From contig JAGCYI010000134.1 in assembly GCA_017960885.1 (NCBI GenBank), forward strand, positions 1 to 32,229: DNA of 32,229 nt, given 5' to 3'. Below, one piece after another: positions 1-9,384 of this stretch (within the stretch, counting starts at the first letter, position 1; each line of letters begins with the position of its first letter). Source of the DNA: Bacteroidales bacterium. Its GTDB lineage: Bacteria; Bacteroidota; Bacteroidia; Bacteroidales; UBA3824. The notes beneath the pieces were generated by a model. It saw nothing but the letters and a program-made list of their open reading frames with translations. It was not told the DNA's origin and made no database searches. A program made the translations under genes and the position numbers.

Positions 1-3000
1 CTCCAACGCTTGACGCTGCTCTATCATTGTGAGGTGGCAGTATTTGAGGAGGATTCTTTCAAAATTTGCCACGTAAAATCTCTTTTGACGTTCGCCGCCA
101 AATTGGTCGGGATAGCCGTCGGTGGTGGCGTAGGCTATGTCGCCGTGGTTTACTTTGAATTTTATGTTTTTAAATGGAATCATATCGCGGCGGTCGATAC
201 CTATGGTCATACGGTTGGGTTTCAGGCGGATAAGGTATGCGTCTTTTTGTTGGTTGAAGATTATCTTGCTGCCCGATTCTTTACAAACCGCCTCTGTTTC
301 GGCATCGGGAGTGCCAAACCTTAGCAGATAACCGTAAGAATATGCTCCGGCAAAGTCGATTATGCAGTTTTGACGGTCGTAAACAAACATACTAGCGTCC
401 ATACTGTCGCTCGAAGCGTCGTCCTTTTCGCGTTGGTGAAGTTGGTGGATTATGCCTGTGCGCAAGATGTTGAGAATGTTGGAAGATGTGATATCGTCGA
501 GTTTGCTAAGTGTCTGATTGAGCATCACTTGTCCAAGCATACTGATAAACGCTCCCGGTACGCCGTGACCTGTGCAGTCGGCAACTGTAAACACCGAAAG
601 TCCGTTTTTGTATCCCACCCAATGGAAGTCGCCGCTGACAATGTTTCGGGGCATATTAATGACGAAATGGTCGCCCAAAATCTCATCGGAGAATATCTTC
701 ATAGGCTGCACCGCGTCCTGAATGCGGCGTGCGTATGAAATTGAGGCGTTGATTTCGTTGTTTTGGTTCTCGATTTTTTCGTAAGCGTGATGCAGTTCGG
801 TTATGTTGGTGCTTACCCAAACTATCATCATAATCTCGCCGTCGTCGTCTAACACGGGGTTTACGTATGCCTGCACCCAAAACGGTTCGCCTTCTAGATG
901 CTTCATTTCGGCGGTGTATCGCTGAATCTCTTTGGTGGCAATCACTTTTTCGTATGCGGCTCGTGTTTCGGGCGTCATAGCATCGAATTCGAGAGCAGGG
1001 TGTGTGTGGATTTCTTTTATAGGAATATGTGTTTCACGCGAGAACGCGTCGTTGAACCAAAGAAACTTGCCCTCCTTGCTCGTGATGTATATAGAGTTAC
1101 CTGTGGATGCGGCAACGGCAGAGAGCATTTGCAGTTCTTTGTTGCGATCCTCGAGTTGTTTGTTTATGGCGCGGATTTCAGAAATGTCGGTGTTTACCCA
1201 CACAATCATTGAAATTTCGCCGTTTTCGTCGAGCACAGGCGTTACGGCAGTCTGCACCCAAATAGGTTTCATTCCTTCCCAATGGATAATTTCCGAGGAA
1301 TAGTTTTGTGGTTGTTTAGTGGCAACCACTTTTTCGTAAACTCTCTTGGTTTGCTGAGGCATAGCCGACGGTTTGAGTGCGGGGTGGGTGTGGAGTTCCT
1401 CAATTGGAATGTTGGTGTCGCGGGCGAAGGCATCGTTAAACCATATAAAATTGCCTTTTGCATCGGTAATGAAGATCGAGTTGCTCGTCATGGAAGCCAC
1501 AGCAGAAAGTATTCTGAGTTCCTTGTTGTTCTCTTCGAGCATTTCGGTGGTGGCGCGGAGTTCCTGATTCTTTTGTTTGATCTCCTCCTGTTGCTTTTGC
1601 AATTGCTGTGAGCGTAGTTCCAACTTGTCGCGTTGATCTCTCAGAAGCCGGTTTTTCTTTTGACGTTTGTAAAAAAGCACAATAATTAGCGCCAACATCA
1701 ATGCTGCGATTGTGCAGAAAGCCACTGCCAGATAAATTATTATTTTGTCGCGTTTGATCGTGGCGTCCTGCTCTGCCCTGATTTTTCTTGCGTAGTCGCG
1801 TTCCTGTTCAAAAAGGTAGTCCATCTCCTCACGTGCCACCTCTTTGCTTTGTTTCATGTCGAGAACGTCCTGGTAGTAATTGTTGGCTATTTCGAGATAT
1901 TTATAAGCCTTTTCGTAGTTGCGTTTTTTGTGATAATAATTGGCAAGACCCTGCGAAGCTTGGTGCAACAGTTTTACGTCGCGGATGTTGAAGGCTGAGT
2001 TGAACCCTTTCTCAAAATAGACGTATGCCGAATCCGCCTGTTTTATTTCGTTGTAATATTCTGCTATGGTGATGTAAGAGTCGGCAATTTTCTCTTTGAG
2101 TCCCAGCCGTTTGCGGATTTCAAAACCTTCGAGCATATATTTGATGGCGTCGTCGTACATCTTGCTTTTTTGGTAGGTGATTCCCAACCCGTTGTAGCCG
2201 TCGCTGAGATATTGATAGGTGTTGGAGGCAGGATATTCGAGACTAGATGAGATGAAACCATGTATGCCCTCGTTGTAGAGTGAAATTGCCGCATCGTATT
2301 CTCCTACTGCGCGTTTGATGTCGGCGGATACTATTAATGCTGTGTTGAGATAGCTGAGGTACAATATGTCGTTGGAATACTTGTCCTGTTTGAATATCGA
2401 CAGCGCTTCAGAAATGTATTCCTCAGCCTTGATGTAGTCCCCGTCGTTGAGATATATTAAAGCGGTGTTGAGATATACTTCGCCGGTGAGCAGTGGGTCT
2501 TCGGTATAATCGTTTTTTACAATTGATACCGCTTCGAGCATATTCCTGATGCCAAGAACTCTGTTGTGAGCGTAATCGTAGGTGTATCCGAGGAAACAAT
2601 GAGCCTTGGCAAGTTGCTTGAATGCCTTTTGCGGTTCGAGATATTTGATGGCTTTCTGATAAATGGTGATAGCGGAGTCGGTTCTGTTGTGCCGTATCAG
2701 ACAGTGGGCCTGCATTATCTGAGCGCGGACGTAGATGTCGAGATTGCGGGTGGTTTCGGCGAGATGGTTGATTTTTTGTAGACAGCGGTTTTTGCCGTTG
2801 TCGTCTTCGGCGATGTCGTACAGCTGGTAGATGCGGGTGAGCGAGCCTGTCACTTTTTCGAGGTCTTTCTCTTTGGCAACGGCCTTCTCGGCTTCGATCA
2901 ATGTGTTGATCCACAATTGCTTGTTCTTTGGATTGGTGGAGTAAAGCGAAAATGTGATTCGTTGTTCCTCCTCGCAGCAGATGTTGCTGTAGACATATTC

Positions 3001-3063
3001 CGACTGCCCTTCGCAATAGTTGACACAGACTGTGAGTAATAATATGGTTAGTAGTAGTCGCAT
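1..3063 (-). CDS. TPR-PAS-PAS-SpoIIE sensor phosphatase, 3' end outside window
   Basis: The frame is open from an ATG at 3063 down to base 1, giving 1021 codons with no stop, so the C-terminus lies outside the window. Residues 1-20 form a signal peptide (MRLLLTILLL..EGQ). A helical region of TPR-like repeats runs to about 420. A TM segment lies at about 441-465, followed by a basic coiled coil. Two PAS domains start near 520 and 650 and share phrases such as WFNDAF and HTHPAL. A SpoIIE/PP2C phosphatase domain begins near 770, with metal-binding aspartates in SGDFHW (D812), ADCTGHG (D829) and TTDGYPDQFGG (D982). The family dephosphorylates Ser/Thr on partner proteins; the cytoplasmic phosphatase would be driven by periplasmic TPR and cytoplasmic PAS input. 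The substrate is not shown here, but the two SiaC-family proteins in the window are natural candidates. The gene is divergent from metH. Confidence 0.9.
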   Translation of the reverse strand, partial: MRLLLTILLLTVCVNYCEGQSEYVYSNICCEEEQRITFSLYSTNPKNKQLWINTLIEAEKAVAKEKDLEKVTGSLTRIYQLYDIAEDDNGKNRCLQKINHLAETTRNLDIYVRAQIMQAHCLIRHNRTDSAITIYQKAIKYLEPQKAFKQLAKAHCFLGYTYDYAHNRVLGIRNMLEAVSIVKNDYTEDPLLTGEVYLNTALIYLNDGDYIKAEEYISEALSIFKQDKYSNDILYLSYLNTALIVSADIKRAVGEYDAAISLYNEGIHGFISSSLEYPASNTYQYLSDGYNGLGITYQKSKMYDDAIKYMLEGFEIRKRLGLKEKIADSYITIAEYYNEIKQADSAYVYFEKGFNSAFNIRDVKLLHQASQGLANYYHKKRNYEKAYKYLEIANNYYQDVLDMKQSKEVAREEMDYLFEQERDYARKIRAEQDATIKRDKIIIYLAVAFCTIAALMLALIIVLFYKRQKKNRLLRDQRDKLELRSQQLQKQQEEIKQKNQELRATTEMLEENNKELRILSAVASMTSNSIFITDAKGNFIWFNDAFARDTNIPIEELHTHPALKPSAMPQQTKRVYEKVVATKQPQNYSSEIIHWEGMKPIWVQTAVTPVLDENGEISMIVWVNTDISEIRAINKQLEDRNKELQMLSAVAASTGNSIYITSKEGKFLWFNDAFSRETHIPIKEIHTHPALEFDAMTPETRAAYEKVIATKEIQRYTAEMKHLEGEPFWVQAYVNPVLDDDGEIMMIVWVSTNITELHHAYEKIENQNNEINASISYARRIQDAVQPMKIFSDEILGDHFVINMPRNIVSGDFHWVGYKNGLSVFTVADCTGHGVPGAFISMLGQVMLNQTLSKLDDITSSNILNILRTGIIHQLHQREKDDASSDSMDASMFVYDRQNCIIDFAGAYSYGYLLRFGTPDAETEAVCKESGSKIIFNQQKDAYLIRLKPNRMTIGIDRRDMIPFKNIKFKVNHGDIAYATTDGYPDQFGGERQKRFYVANFERILLKYCHLTMIEQRQALE

Positions 3064-3092
3064 AGTAATAGTTTTTATCAATCAGAATATTG

Positions 3093-3100
3093 CAAATATA
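3093..3100 (-). promoter_or_regulatory. -7 promoter box of the sensor phosphatase gene
   Basis: On the minus strand this reads TATATTTG, a perfect match to the Bacteroidota -7 element TAnnTTTG. It lies about 30 bases before the ATG at 3063. I see no convincing -33 TTG at the usual distance. Confidence 0.55.
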
Positions 3101-3183
3101 GCATTTTTTTCTGAATACGCGGCTTTTTATAATCAAATTTTCTATGCGTTTTTTTATCTTTTTTCGTTTTGACAAATAATTTC

Positions 3184-3191
3184 TACTTTTG
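3184..3191 (+). promoter_or_regulatory. -7 promoter box of metH
   Basis: TACTTTTG matches TAnnTTTG and would place the transcript start roughly ten bases before the metH ATG at 3210. A good -33 element is not obvious. The whole 146-base divergent gap is too short for, and shows no sign of, a cobalamin riboswitch. Confidence 0.5.
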
Positions 3192-3209
3192 CCACAAATT
3201 TAAGCAGCA

Positions 3210-6200
3210 ATGACACCATCCCGCTATACACTTTTGCAGTCCCAATTACAAAACCGCGTACTCCTTCTCGACGGCGCGATGGGAAGCCTTATTCAGCAGT
3301 ACAACCTTTCGGAAGAGGATTTCACCGGCGACAAGTTCGTGGGCGTGACGCTTCAAATGAAGGGCAACAACGATATTCTGAACATCACCAAACCTCAGGT
3401 TATCAAAGAGATACATTCAAGATACCTGCAAGCCGGATGCGACATCATCGAAACCAACACTTTTAACGGAACGTCGATTTCGCAGGCTGATTACAATACG
3501 CAAAAGTATGTTTATGAGATAAATTTCAACGGAGCAAAAAACGCCCGAGAAATGGCTGACAAGTACTCCACGCCCGACAAGCCGAGGTTTGTGGCAGGCT
3601 CGATGGGTCCGACTAACAAGACCGCCTCGATGAGTCCCGATGTCAACAATCCCGGTTTCCGCGAGGTTACTTTCGATGATATGGTGAACGCCTACACCGA
3701 ACAGGTGCGCGGACTTTTGGACGGTGGTGTGGATATTTTTTTGGTGGAGACTTGTTTTGACACCATCAACATAAAGGCGGCGTTGTACGCTATAAATCAA
3801 GAACTTGAAAAACGCGACATTGACAAATTCCCCATAATGGTTTCGGCAACCATCGCCGACAAATCGGGCAGAACGCTTGCAGGTCAGACAGTTGAGGCGT
3901 TGCTCTATTCGGTTTCGCACATCGACTTGCTCACCATCGGCTTGAACTGTTCGTTTGGCGCACGCGACCTGAAACCATACCTCAAAATCCTCGGCGAAAA
4001 GTCCGTTTTCAGAATTTCAGCGCACCCCAATGCGGGACTTCCCAACCAATTCGGACAGTACGATCAAACGCCCGATATGATGCAGGAACAGATTCAGGAG
4101 TATCTCGACGAGGGTCTTGTGAACATTATCGGCGGCTGTTGCGGCACCACGCCCGAGCACTGCGCCAAGATGGCTGAAATACTTGCCAACGCCAAGCCCC
4201 ACCGTGTGCCTGAGAATCCTCACGAAATGCGTCTTTCGGGTCTCAATCCGTTGATTGTCAGTAAAAAAGAAAAGGCATTCTTTAACGTTGGCGAGCGTTG
4301 CAACGTGGCAGGTTCGCGAAAATTTCTCCGCCTTATCAACGAAAAAAACTACAACGAGGCTCTCGAAATTGCCCGCAAGGAAGTGGAGGAAGGCGCTGAT
4401 ATTATTGACGTTAATATGGACGACGCAATGCTCGACGCCAAGGCGGAGATGGTTACCTTCCTCAACCTTCTTAAATCCGAACCCGACGTGGCAATCAAGC
4501 CCGTGATGATAGATTCGAGCAAATGGGACGTTATTGTTGCGGGACTTAAATGCTTGCAAGACAAGGCGATAGTCAACTCAATAAGTCTCAAAGAGGGCGA
4601 AGAAAAATTCCTCGACCACGCACGCACAATCCAAAAATTTGGCGCGGCAACAGTGGTGATGGCTTTCGACGAAAAGGGTCAGGCTGACACCTTTGAACGC
4701 CGCATCGAGATTTGCAGCCGTGCATACAATTTGCTCACTAAACGTCTGAATTTCAATCCCGAAGATATTATTTTCGACCCAAACGTGCTTGCCATCGCCA
4801 CCGGCATCAGCGACCACGACAACTACGCCGTGGACTTCATCAAAACCGTTACGTGGATCAAGGCCAACCTGCCGTATGCCAAAATCAGTGGCGGTATCAG
4901 CAACCTTTCGTTCTCGTTCCGTGGCAACAATCCCGTGCGCGAGGCTATGCACTCTGTTTTTCTGCATTACGCCGTGGCTGAGGGTATGGATATGGGCATC
5001 GTCAACCCCGCCGCAATGATTAAATACGAGGACATCGACCCCGAACTGCGCCCAAAAGTGGAGGATGTGGTGCTCAACAAAGACCCCGAGGCGGGCGAGC
5101 GGCTTGTGGAATACGCCGAAATTGCCAAGGCTAAGGCCACGGGCAAAAAGGTGGAGAAGGACATCGAATGGCGTCATCTGAGCGTTGAGGAGCGGTTGCA
5201 GTACGCTTTGCAAAAAGGCATTTCGGAGTTTCTGCCCATCGACATCGAGGAGGCTCTCCAAAAATATCCCAACCCTGTGGAAATCATCGAAAAACCGTTG
5301 ATGAACGGTATGAACATCGTGGGCGAATTGTTTGGCGCGGGCAAGATGTTTTTGCCACAAGTGGTTAAGACAGCGCGAGTTATGAAACAGGCTGTGGAGA
5401 TTCTCAAACCCGTAATCGAGGAGAAAAACGCAGGCGGAGCATCGTCTGGCAAGATAATTATGGCAACCGTAAAAGGCGACGTTCACGACATCGGCAAAAA
5501 CATAGTCTGCGTGGTGATGGCGTGCAACAACTTTGAGGTTATCGACCTCGGAGTAATGGTGCCCACCGAAAAAATCGTTGAGGAAGCCATTGCGCAAAAG
5601 GCTGACGCTGTGGGACTTTCGGGTCTTATTACGCCATCGTTAGACGAGATGATCAACGTTGTAAAGGCGATGGAGAAGGCGGGACTGAAAATTCCCGTGA
5701 TGATTGGCGGCGCAACCACTTCGGAACTTCACACCGCTGTCCGTATCGCTCCAAACTATTCAGGACCTGTGTGTTACGTCAAAGACGCATCGCAAAATGC
5801 ATACGTGGCAACGGCTTTGATTACCAAAAATCAGGAGTTTTTAGACAAACTCAAAAAACGTCAGGCAGAATTGCAACGTCAAAACGCCGAACCTTCTGCC
5901 ACTCAGCCTGTTGCAGAACCCGCCACAAACTCCAACTTGCCAAAATTAAAGTTCGACAATATCGTTACGCCTAAAATGCTCGACCGCTTGGTACTCAACG
6001 ATATTGACCTCAATATTCTTGTTCCGTACATCAATTGGAAGATGTTCCTTATAGCGTGGAAAATCAAGGAGAACACTCCCGAAGCCGAAACCACTTTGGC
6101 AGACGGCCGCCGCATTCTTCAAGAGATTATCGACCAAAAACTCACCACGGCAAACGCTGTGTTACAGATATTTGCAGCCAAAAGCGAAGGCGATTTCGTG

Positions 6201-6725
6201 AAACTTTATTCCGACGAAACTCGACAAAACTGTATCGAAACTTTTGAATTTCCACGGCAGAAAAAGCCGGGCGAAGACGGTTTCTGTTACTCGCTTGCCG
6301 ACTTCGTTTCGCCCGAAAAAGATTATCTCGGAATGTTTGCCGCCACCACGGGCATCGGTCTCGACACCTCCAAAGATGATGATTACAAGGCGATTATGAA
6401 AAAACTTTTGACCGACCGCCTTGTGGAAGCCCTTTCGGAATACCTTCACCGCGAAGTTCGCACCCGCTATTGGGGATACGCCCCCGACGAGAGCCTCACG
6501 CCCGACGAACTCATCAAAGGTCATTACACCGGCATCCGTCCCGCCATCGGCTATCCATCATCACCCAATCACCAACAGAAAGTGCAGGTTTTCAAACTCT
6601 TAGATGCCACCGCTGCCACAGGAATAGAATTAACCGAAAGCACTATGATGGTTCCAATGTCGTCGGTTTGCGGGTTTTATTTTGGAAATAAAGAGGCGAG
6701 GTATATCAACGTCGGGGCGTATTAA
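3210..6725 (+). CDS. metH: Cobalamin-dependent methionine synthase (MetH)
   Basis: Transfers the methyl group of 5-methyltetrahydrofolate to homocysteine through cob(I)alamin, giving methionine in the cytoplasm. The 1171 residues carry the full module order: homocysteine domain (about 1-330) with zinc ligands C247, C310 and C311; pterin-binding domain (about 355-620); B12 cap (about 650-740); B12-binding domain with DVHDIGKN, in which H759 is the lower cobalt ligand; and the C-terminal AdoMet reactivation domain with [12 protein letters not shown] starting at R1110. The zinc and cobalt ligands have the same numbers as in E. coli MetH. The ATG at 3210 follows a -7 box closely. The small gene at 6748 starts 22 bases after the stop and may be co-transcribed. 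The last ~135 bases exist in a second, diverged copy at 7343-7475. Confidence 0.98.
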   Translation: MTPSRYTLLQSQLQNRVLLLDGAMGSLIQQYNLSEEDFTGDKFVGVTLQMKGNNDILNITKPQVIKEIHSRYLQAGCDIIETNTFNGTSISQADYNTQKYVYEINFNGAKNAREMADKYSTPDKPRFVAGSMGPTNKTASMSPDVNNPGFREVTFDDMVNAYTEQVRGLLDGGVDIFLVETCFDTINIKAALYAINQELEKRDIDKFPIMVSATIADKSGRTLAGQTVEALLYSVSHIDLLTIGLNCSFGARDLKPYLKILGEKSVFRISAHPNAGLPNQFGQYDQTPDMMQEQIQEYLDEGLVNIIGGCCGTTPEHCAKMAEILANAKPHRVPENPHEMRLSGLNPLIVSKKEKAFFNVGERCNVAGSRKFLRLINEKNYNEALEIARKEVEEGADIIDVNMDDAMLDAKAEMVTFLNLLKSEPDVAIKPVMIDSSKWDVIVAGLKCLQDKAIVNSISLKEGEEKFLDHARTIQKFGAATVVMAFDEKGQADTFERRIEICSRAYNLLTKRLNFNPEDIIFDPNVLAIATGISDHDNYAVDFIKTVTWIKANLPYAKISGGISNLSFSFRGNNPVREAMHSVFLHYAVAEGMDMGIVNPAAMIKYEDIDPELRPKVEDVVLNKDPEAGERLVEYAEIAKAKATGKKVEKDIEWRHLSVEERLQYALQKGISEFLPIDIEEALQKYPNPVEIIEKPLMNGMNIVGELFGAGKMFLPQVVKTARVMKQAVEILKPVIEEKNAGGASSGKIIMATVKGDVHDIGKNIVCVVMACNNFEVIDLGVMVPTEKIVEEAIAQKADAVGLSGLITPSLDEMINVVKAMEKAGLKIPVMIGGATTSELHTAVRIAPNYSGPVCYVKDASQNAYVATALITKNQEFLDKLKKRQAELQRQNAEPSATQPVAEPATNSNLPKLKFDNIVTPKMLDRLVLNDIDLNILVPYINWKMFLIAWKIKENTPEAETTLADGRRILQEIIDQKLTTANAVLQIFAAKSEGDFVKLYSDETRQNCIETFEFPRQKKPGEDGFCYSLADFVSPEKDYLGMFAATTGIGLDTSKDDDYKAIMKKLLTDRLVEALSEYLHREVRTRYWGYAPDESLTPDELIKGHYTGIRPAIGYPSSPNHQQKVQVFKLLDATAATGIELTESTMMVPMSSVCGFYFGNKEARYINVGAY

Positions 6726-6747
6726 CCACTTAAATAATTGAAATACT

Positions 6748-7083
6748 ATGGATATACAGCGCAAAAAATTTTGGTTGACATTATTACGAGTGTTTTTGGT
6801 AAGCCTTATTATGGGTTTAGTGGCTCCTTGGGTTGGTTCGTTTTTCCAAAGTCCTTTTATAGTTCTAGTCCTATTGATTATCCTAATCATTTATGGTTTA
6901 GTAGAGGCATGTAAGGTTTTTAAAACACGGGCTGCAATTAGAAAATCGGTTACAAGAGATGCTGATTATTTCTTTGCAGTTATGAGGTTTATAGCCATAA
7001 TCATTCCTCCTATTGCTGTTGGGGCGTTTTTGGGAATGGTGTGGTTGATGTTTAGTTGGGCTAAGAGCGGTTATCATGGATAA
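6748..7083 (+). CDS. Small three-TM membrane protein, function unknown
   Basis: I do not recognise this 111-residue protein. It has three hydrophobic segments at about 9-29, 35-55 and 80-103, separated by short basic loops (KTRAAIRKS near 59-67), so it should sit in the inner membrane. It starts 22 bases after metH and could ride on the metH transcript, but nothing links it to methionine metabolism. Its DNA is more AT-rich than metH and no promoter box is clear. It lies inside the rearranged stretch between metH and the outer-membrane protein remnant and has no counterpart beside the second metH tail, so it may have been gained or lost with that event. Confidence 0.7.
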   Translation: MDIQRKKFWLTLLRVFLVSLIMGLVAPWVGSFFQSPFIVLVLLIILIIYGLVEACKVFKTRAAIRKSVTRDADYFFAVMRFIAIIIPPIAVGAFLGMVWLMFSWAKSGYHG

Positions 7084-7090
7084 TATATCC

Positions 7091-7342
7091 CTAAAACACA
7101 AAATTCACCGCCGCCGCAAACTGAAAATCTCGTAAATATAAGTTGTCATTAAATGGAAGCATATAAGTCATTTTTGTGTCGATGAGCATAAAATTGTTTT
7201 TAAACAGTTCTATGCCAATGGCAGGACTTACGTAATAGTTTTTGAGCGAACTTTTTTTGCCTGAGTACATCAAATATCCGATATTGTAACCTGAATACAA
7301 ATTGAGGAATTTTCGTCCACCGCGACCCAAATGACGTGAATA
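7091..7342 (-). pseudogene. 3' remnant of an outer-membrane protein gene (paralogue of 8227-9264)
   Basis: The minus strand encodes 83 residues from YSRHLGRGGR to the terminal NFVF and a stop. They align without gaps to the last 83 residues of the protein at 8227-9264; by hand I count 15 differences. Homology ends abruptly at 7342, where the sequence becomes metH-like on the other strand. The reading frame stays open into that segment up to an ATG at 7396, but the added N-terminus is antisense metH with no signal peptide, so a working outer-membrane protein is unlikely. Many silent differences suggest the remnant came from a functional paralogue. Confidence 0.85.
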
Positions 7343-7475
7343 TTTCAAACTCTTAGATGCCACCGCTGCCACAGGAATTGAATTAACCGAAAGCACAATG
7401 ATGGTTCCAATGTCCTCGGTATGCGGATTCTATTTTGCAAATAAAGAGGCGAGGTATGTGGATGTGAGGAATTAA
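7343..7475 (+). pseudogene. Second copy of the metH 3' end (truncated)
   Basis: These bases repeat the end of metH (6590-6725). The 38 codons from [10 protein letters not shown] to KEARY differ from metH at seven bases: six are silent third-position changes and one replaces Gly with Ala. The final residues then differ (VDVRN instead of INVGAY) and the copy ends in its own TAA. There is no upstream metH sequence, so it is a remnant. Its stop overlaps the stop of the converging FkbM gene. The silent pattern suggests descent from a working metH allele. Confidence 0.9.
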
Positions 7476-8158
7476 CCTCCGTAGTGAAACAACGATGTTC
7501 TACGTGTGCGACCAACCATAGAGTAATTCTTAGCGGTGAGGTACTGATAAACTTCGTCGCTGCCTATTGAATCTATTTTTTCGGCACATTCTACAAGTAT
7601 AAACTCAGGGTTATATTTGCTCCAGTCGTTGCTTTTTAGCACGTCAAAATCTTTGCCCTCTACATCAATAGTAATAAAATCAATCTTTGTGTTTGCAGGT
7701 AGATACTCGTCAAAAATATCCTTCAACGAGCGTGTCTGTATGCTCAAAACCTCTTTGATTTTGTACTTATTGTTGTAGCTTCCGTCGCGTTGTTGGGCTA
7801 ATTCCTTATCGAATGTATTTAGCGCACCTTCGTTAAATACATAGAAATCAAGCTTTTCGCCGTTGCCTATTCCGCAGTTTAAGTTGATGTCGCGGCGTCG
7901 GCATTTGAACCTTTTAAATAAGTCGGGAGTCGGCTCAATATTGATGCCATGCCAACCGCGCTTGTAAAAGTAGCAAGTGTTTGAAAATCTGTATGGATGA
8001 TGTGCGCCCACGTCTACAAAAAAACCTTTGTAACCGCGTTTGCCCTCGTAAAACGAAGCTAACAAAATGTCTTCTCCGTCTTGCGAATAACTCGTTGTGC
8101 CATACAGCTTGTTAGGAAATAATCTGTCAAATAATCTGAGAATAATCTTTTTAATCAT
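7472..8158 (-). CDS. FkbM-family methyltransferase
   Basis: The 228-residue protein shows the FkbM (Methyltransf_21) pattern: YSQDGEDILL near 24-33, the SAM-binding strand FFVDVGAHHPYRFSNT near 46-61, INIEPTP at 72-78, and FITIDVEGKDFDVL from 161. This family O-methylates sugars or other small acceptors, often in surface polysaccharide or secondary metabolite pathways; the acceptor here cannot be read from the sequence. There is no signal peptide, so it is cytoplasmic. It lies 68 bases downstream of the outer-membrane protein gene on the same strand and may share its promoter. No glycosyltransferase neighbours are present, which is unusual for a polysaccharide-modifying enzyme. Its stop overlaps the stop of the metH remnant on the opposite strand. 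Confidence 0.85.
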   Translation of the reverse strand: MIKKIILRLFDRLFPNKLYGTTSYSQDGEDILLASFYEGKRGYKGFFVDVGAHHPYRFSNTCYFYKRGWHGINIEPTPDLFKRFKCRRRDINLNCGIGNGEKLDFYVFNEGALNTFDKELAQQRDGSYNNKYKIKEVLSIQTRSLKDIFDEYLPANTKIDFITIDVEGKDFDVLKSNDWSKYNPEFILVECAEKIDSIGSDEVYQYLTAKNYSMVGRTRRTSLFHYGG

Positions 8159-8226
8159 TACTGTCTAATCGTTATTAGTTCTTAATTGCGCAATAAGTAA
8201 TACAAGTGTTTTGAAGATATGCCTTT

Positions 8227-9264
8227 TTAGAACACAAAATTCAGTGCCGCGGCAAACTGGAAACCTCGCAGATGCAAGTTGTCCGAGAAGGGAAGTATGT
8301 ACGACATTTTTGTGTCAAGCAGCATAAAATTGTTTTTGAATAATTCTATGCCAATGGAAGGACTGACGTAAACGGTTTTCAGCGAACTGTCTTTGCCCGA
8401 GAATGCCATATAGCCGATATTGTAACCCGAATAAAGATTGAGGAACTTGCGTGCACCGCGACCTAAATGGCGCGAATAGAAATCCTGTCCGAAACTGAAA
8501 TTGAAAATGTCGGAATACATAAGTGTGTCGTTTTGAGGAACTTCGTTAGCCTTAAACGCACCCACGGTTATGTACGATTTGCCCCTGGTGAAAAGATATT
8601 TCAACATATATCCGTGATAATAGTCGGCAGAAACTCCTTCCGTTGGATTTTCAGGCATAAAAATGCTGTATTCAAATCCAGGCATATTCACAAACCTGAC
8701 TTTCATCGATGCGTTCGGAGTAGTAGGCTCACGCATCAGCGTAATGTCAAGCACTACCGTTCCGTTTTTAGAATCCAATAAGCGAATGTCGTTTTCGTAT
8801 TCACGTATTTCGCTTTTGGCATCGGAAATAAGGTCTTGCAAATGTTCTATACGTGACTCCGAATCGGCAGTTCCAAGCGATTCGTTGTACTCACGTATTT
8901 TGGCTAGCAATTCGTTGATTTGGCTTTTTTTAGTATTCTTGTTCGGCTGAATATACCTTGTGGTTTCCGACAACTTGATTGTTTGGCATTTCCATTCGTC
9001 CAGCTTGGCTTTTAGTTCTGAAAATTGAGCCTTAGTCATCACCAAGGTATATTTTATTTCATAGTAATCCTTGGTTTTTTTTTCGATGCTTACGGAATTC
9101 TGTTCCAAGAATTGCTCGAACTTTGACGACACTTTGTCAAAATTTGGAGTATATGTTTCAACCGAAGCGTCGATATACGTGCTGTCGGCTCTGTTTTGGG
9201 CAAACGCACTATTTGCTAACATTACTAAAGCAAAAAGGCAAATAACTATGGTGTTTGTTTTCAT
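8227..9264 (-). CDS. Secreted, probably outer-membrane protein with coiled-coil N-terminal domain
   Basis: The reading frame extends to an ATG at 9294, but that codon overlaps the -7 box at 9292-9299, so I place the start at 9264, where a clean signal peptide begins (MKTNTIVICLF..NSAFAQ). The 345 residues then hold a folded region with a helical hairpin (KSQINELLAKIREYNESL onwards), reminiscent of DUF4349-type proteins. After it comes a glycine- and aromatic-rich C-terminal half ending in NFVF, typical of a beta-barrel or outer-membrane anchor. Function is unknown. The last 83 residues are duplicated in the remnant at 7091-7342. It is transcribed away from the WG-repeat genes and towards the FkbM gene. 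Confidence 0.8.
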   Translation of the reverse strand: MKTNTIVICLFALVMLANSAFAQNRADSTYIDASVETYTPNFDKVSSKFEQFLEQNSVSIEKKTKDYYEIKYTLVMTKAQFSELKAKLDEWKCQTIKLSETTRYIQPNKNTKKSQINELLAKIREYNESLGTADSESRIEHLQDLISDAKSEIREYENDIRLLDSKNGTVVLDITLMREPTTPNASMKVRFVNMPGFEYSIFMPENPTEGVSADYYHGYMLKYLFTRGKSYITVGAFKANEVPQNDTLMYSDIFNFSFGQDFYSRHLGRGARKFLNLYSGYNIGYMAFSGKDSSLKTVYVSPSIGIELFKNNFMLLDTKMSYILPFSDNLHLRGFQFAAALNFVF

Positions 9265-9291
9265 AGCAATAAAATTGAATAATTGTTTTCG

Positions 9292-9326
9292 CAAAGATAA
9301 AAATTATTATATTTACGCATCAAAAA
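9292..9326 (-). promoter_or_regulatory. Promoter of the outer-membrane protein gene
   Basis: Minus strand: TTTTTG (9326-9321), 21 bases, then TATCTTTG (9299-9292), fitting the Bacteroidota -33/-7 layout. The transcript would start about 20 bases before the ATG at 9264, which decides the start codon. A weaker plus-strand box, TATATTTA at 9308-9315, lies inside the same stretch and may serve the WG-repeat gene, so the two promoters may overlap. Confidence 0.65.
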
Positions 9327-9384
9327 TATGGGAATCATTACCTTATTTTTTAATAATAGTCAAACAACATAAACTCACACAACA

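Noticed and set aside
10..1611. Several plus-strand frames of 60-123 codons over the first gene
   Set aside because: They lie antisense to a continuous 1021-codon frame with clear TPR, PAS and SpoIIE domains.
2423..3175. A 250-codon minus-strand frame starting at 3175
   Set aside because: It is in another frame of the sensor gene, has low-complexity Arg/His/Gln-rich text and no domain, while the overlapping frame starting at 3063 has a signal peptide and TPR pattern.
3064..3209. Cobalamin or SAM riboswitch before metH
   Set aside because: The leader from the -7 box to the ATG is too short and no conserved B12-box or SAM-type sequence is visible.
4578..5597. A 339-codon antisense frame inside metH
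   Set aside because: It is a composition shadow of metH, His- and Phe-rich with no recognisable domain.
8227..9294. Start of the outer-membrane protein gene at 9294
   Set aside because: That ATG overlaps the promoter -7 box, and the signal peptide begins properly at the ATG at 9264.
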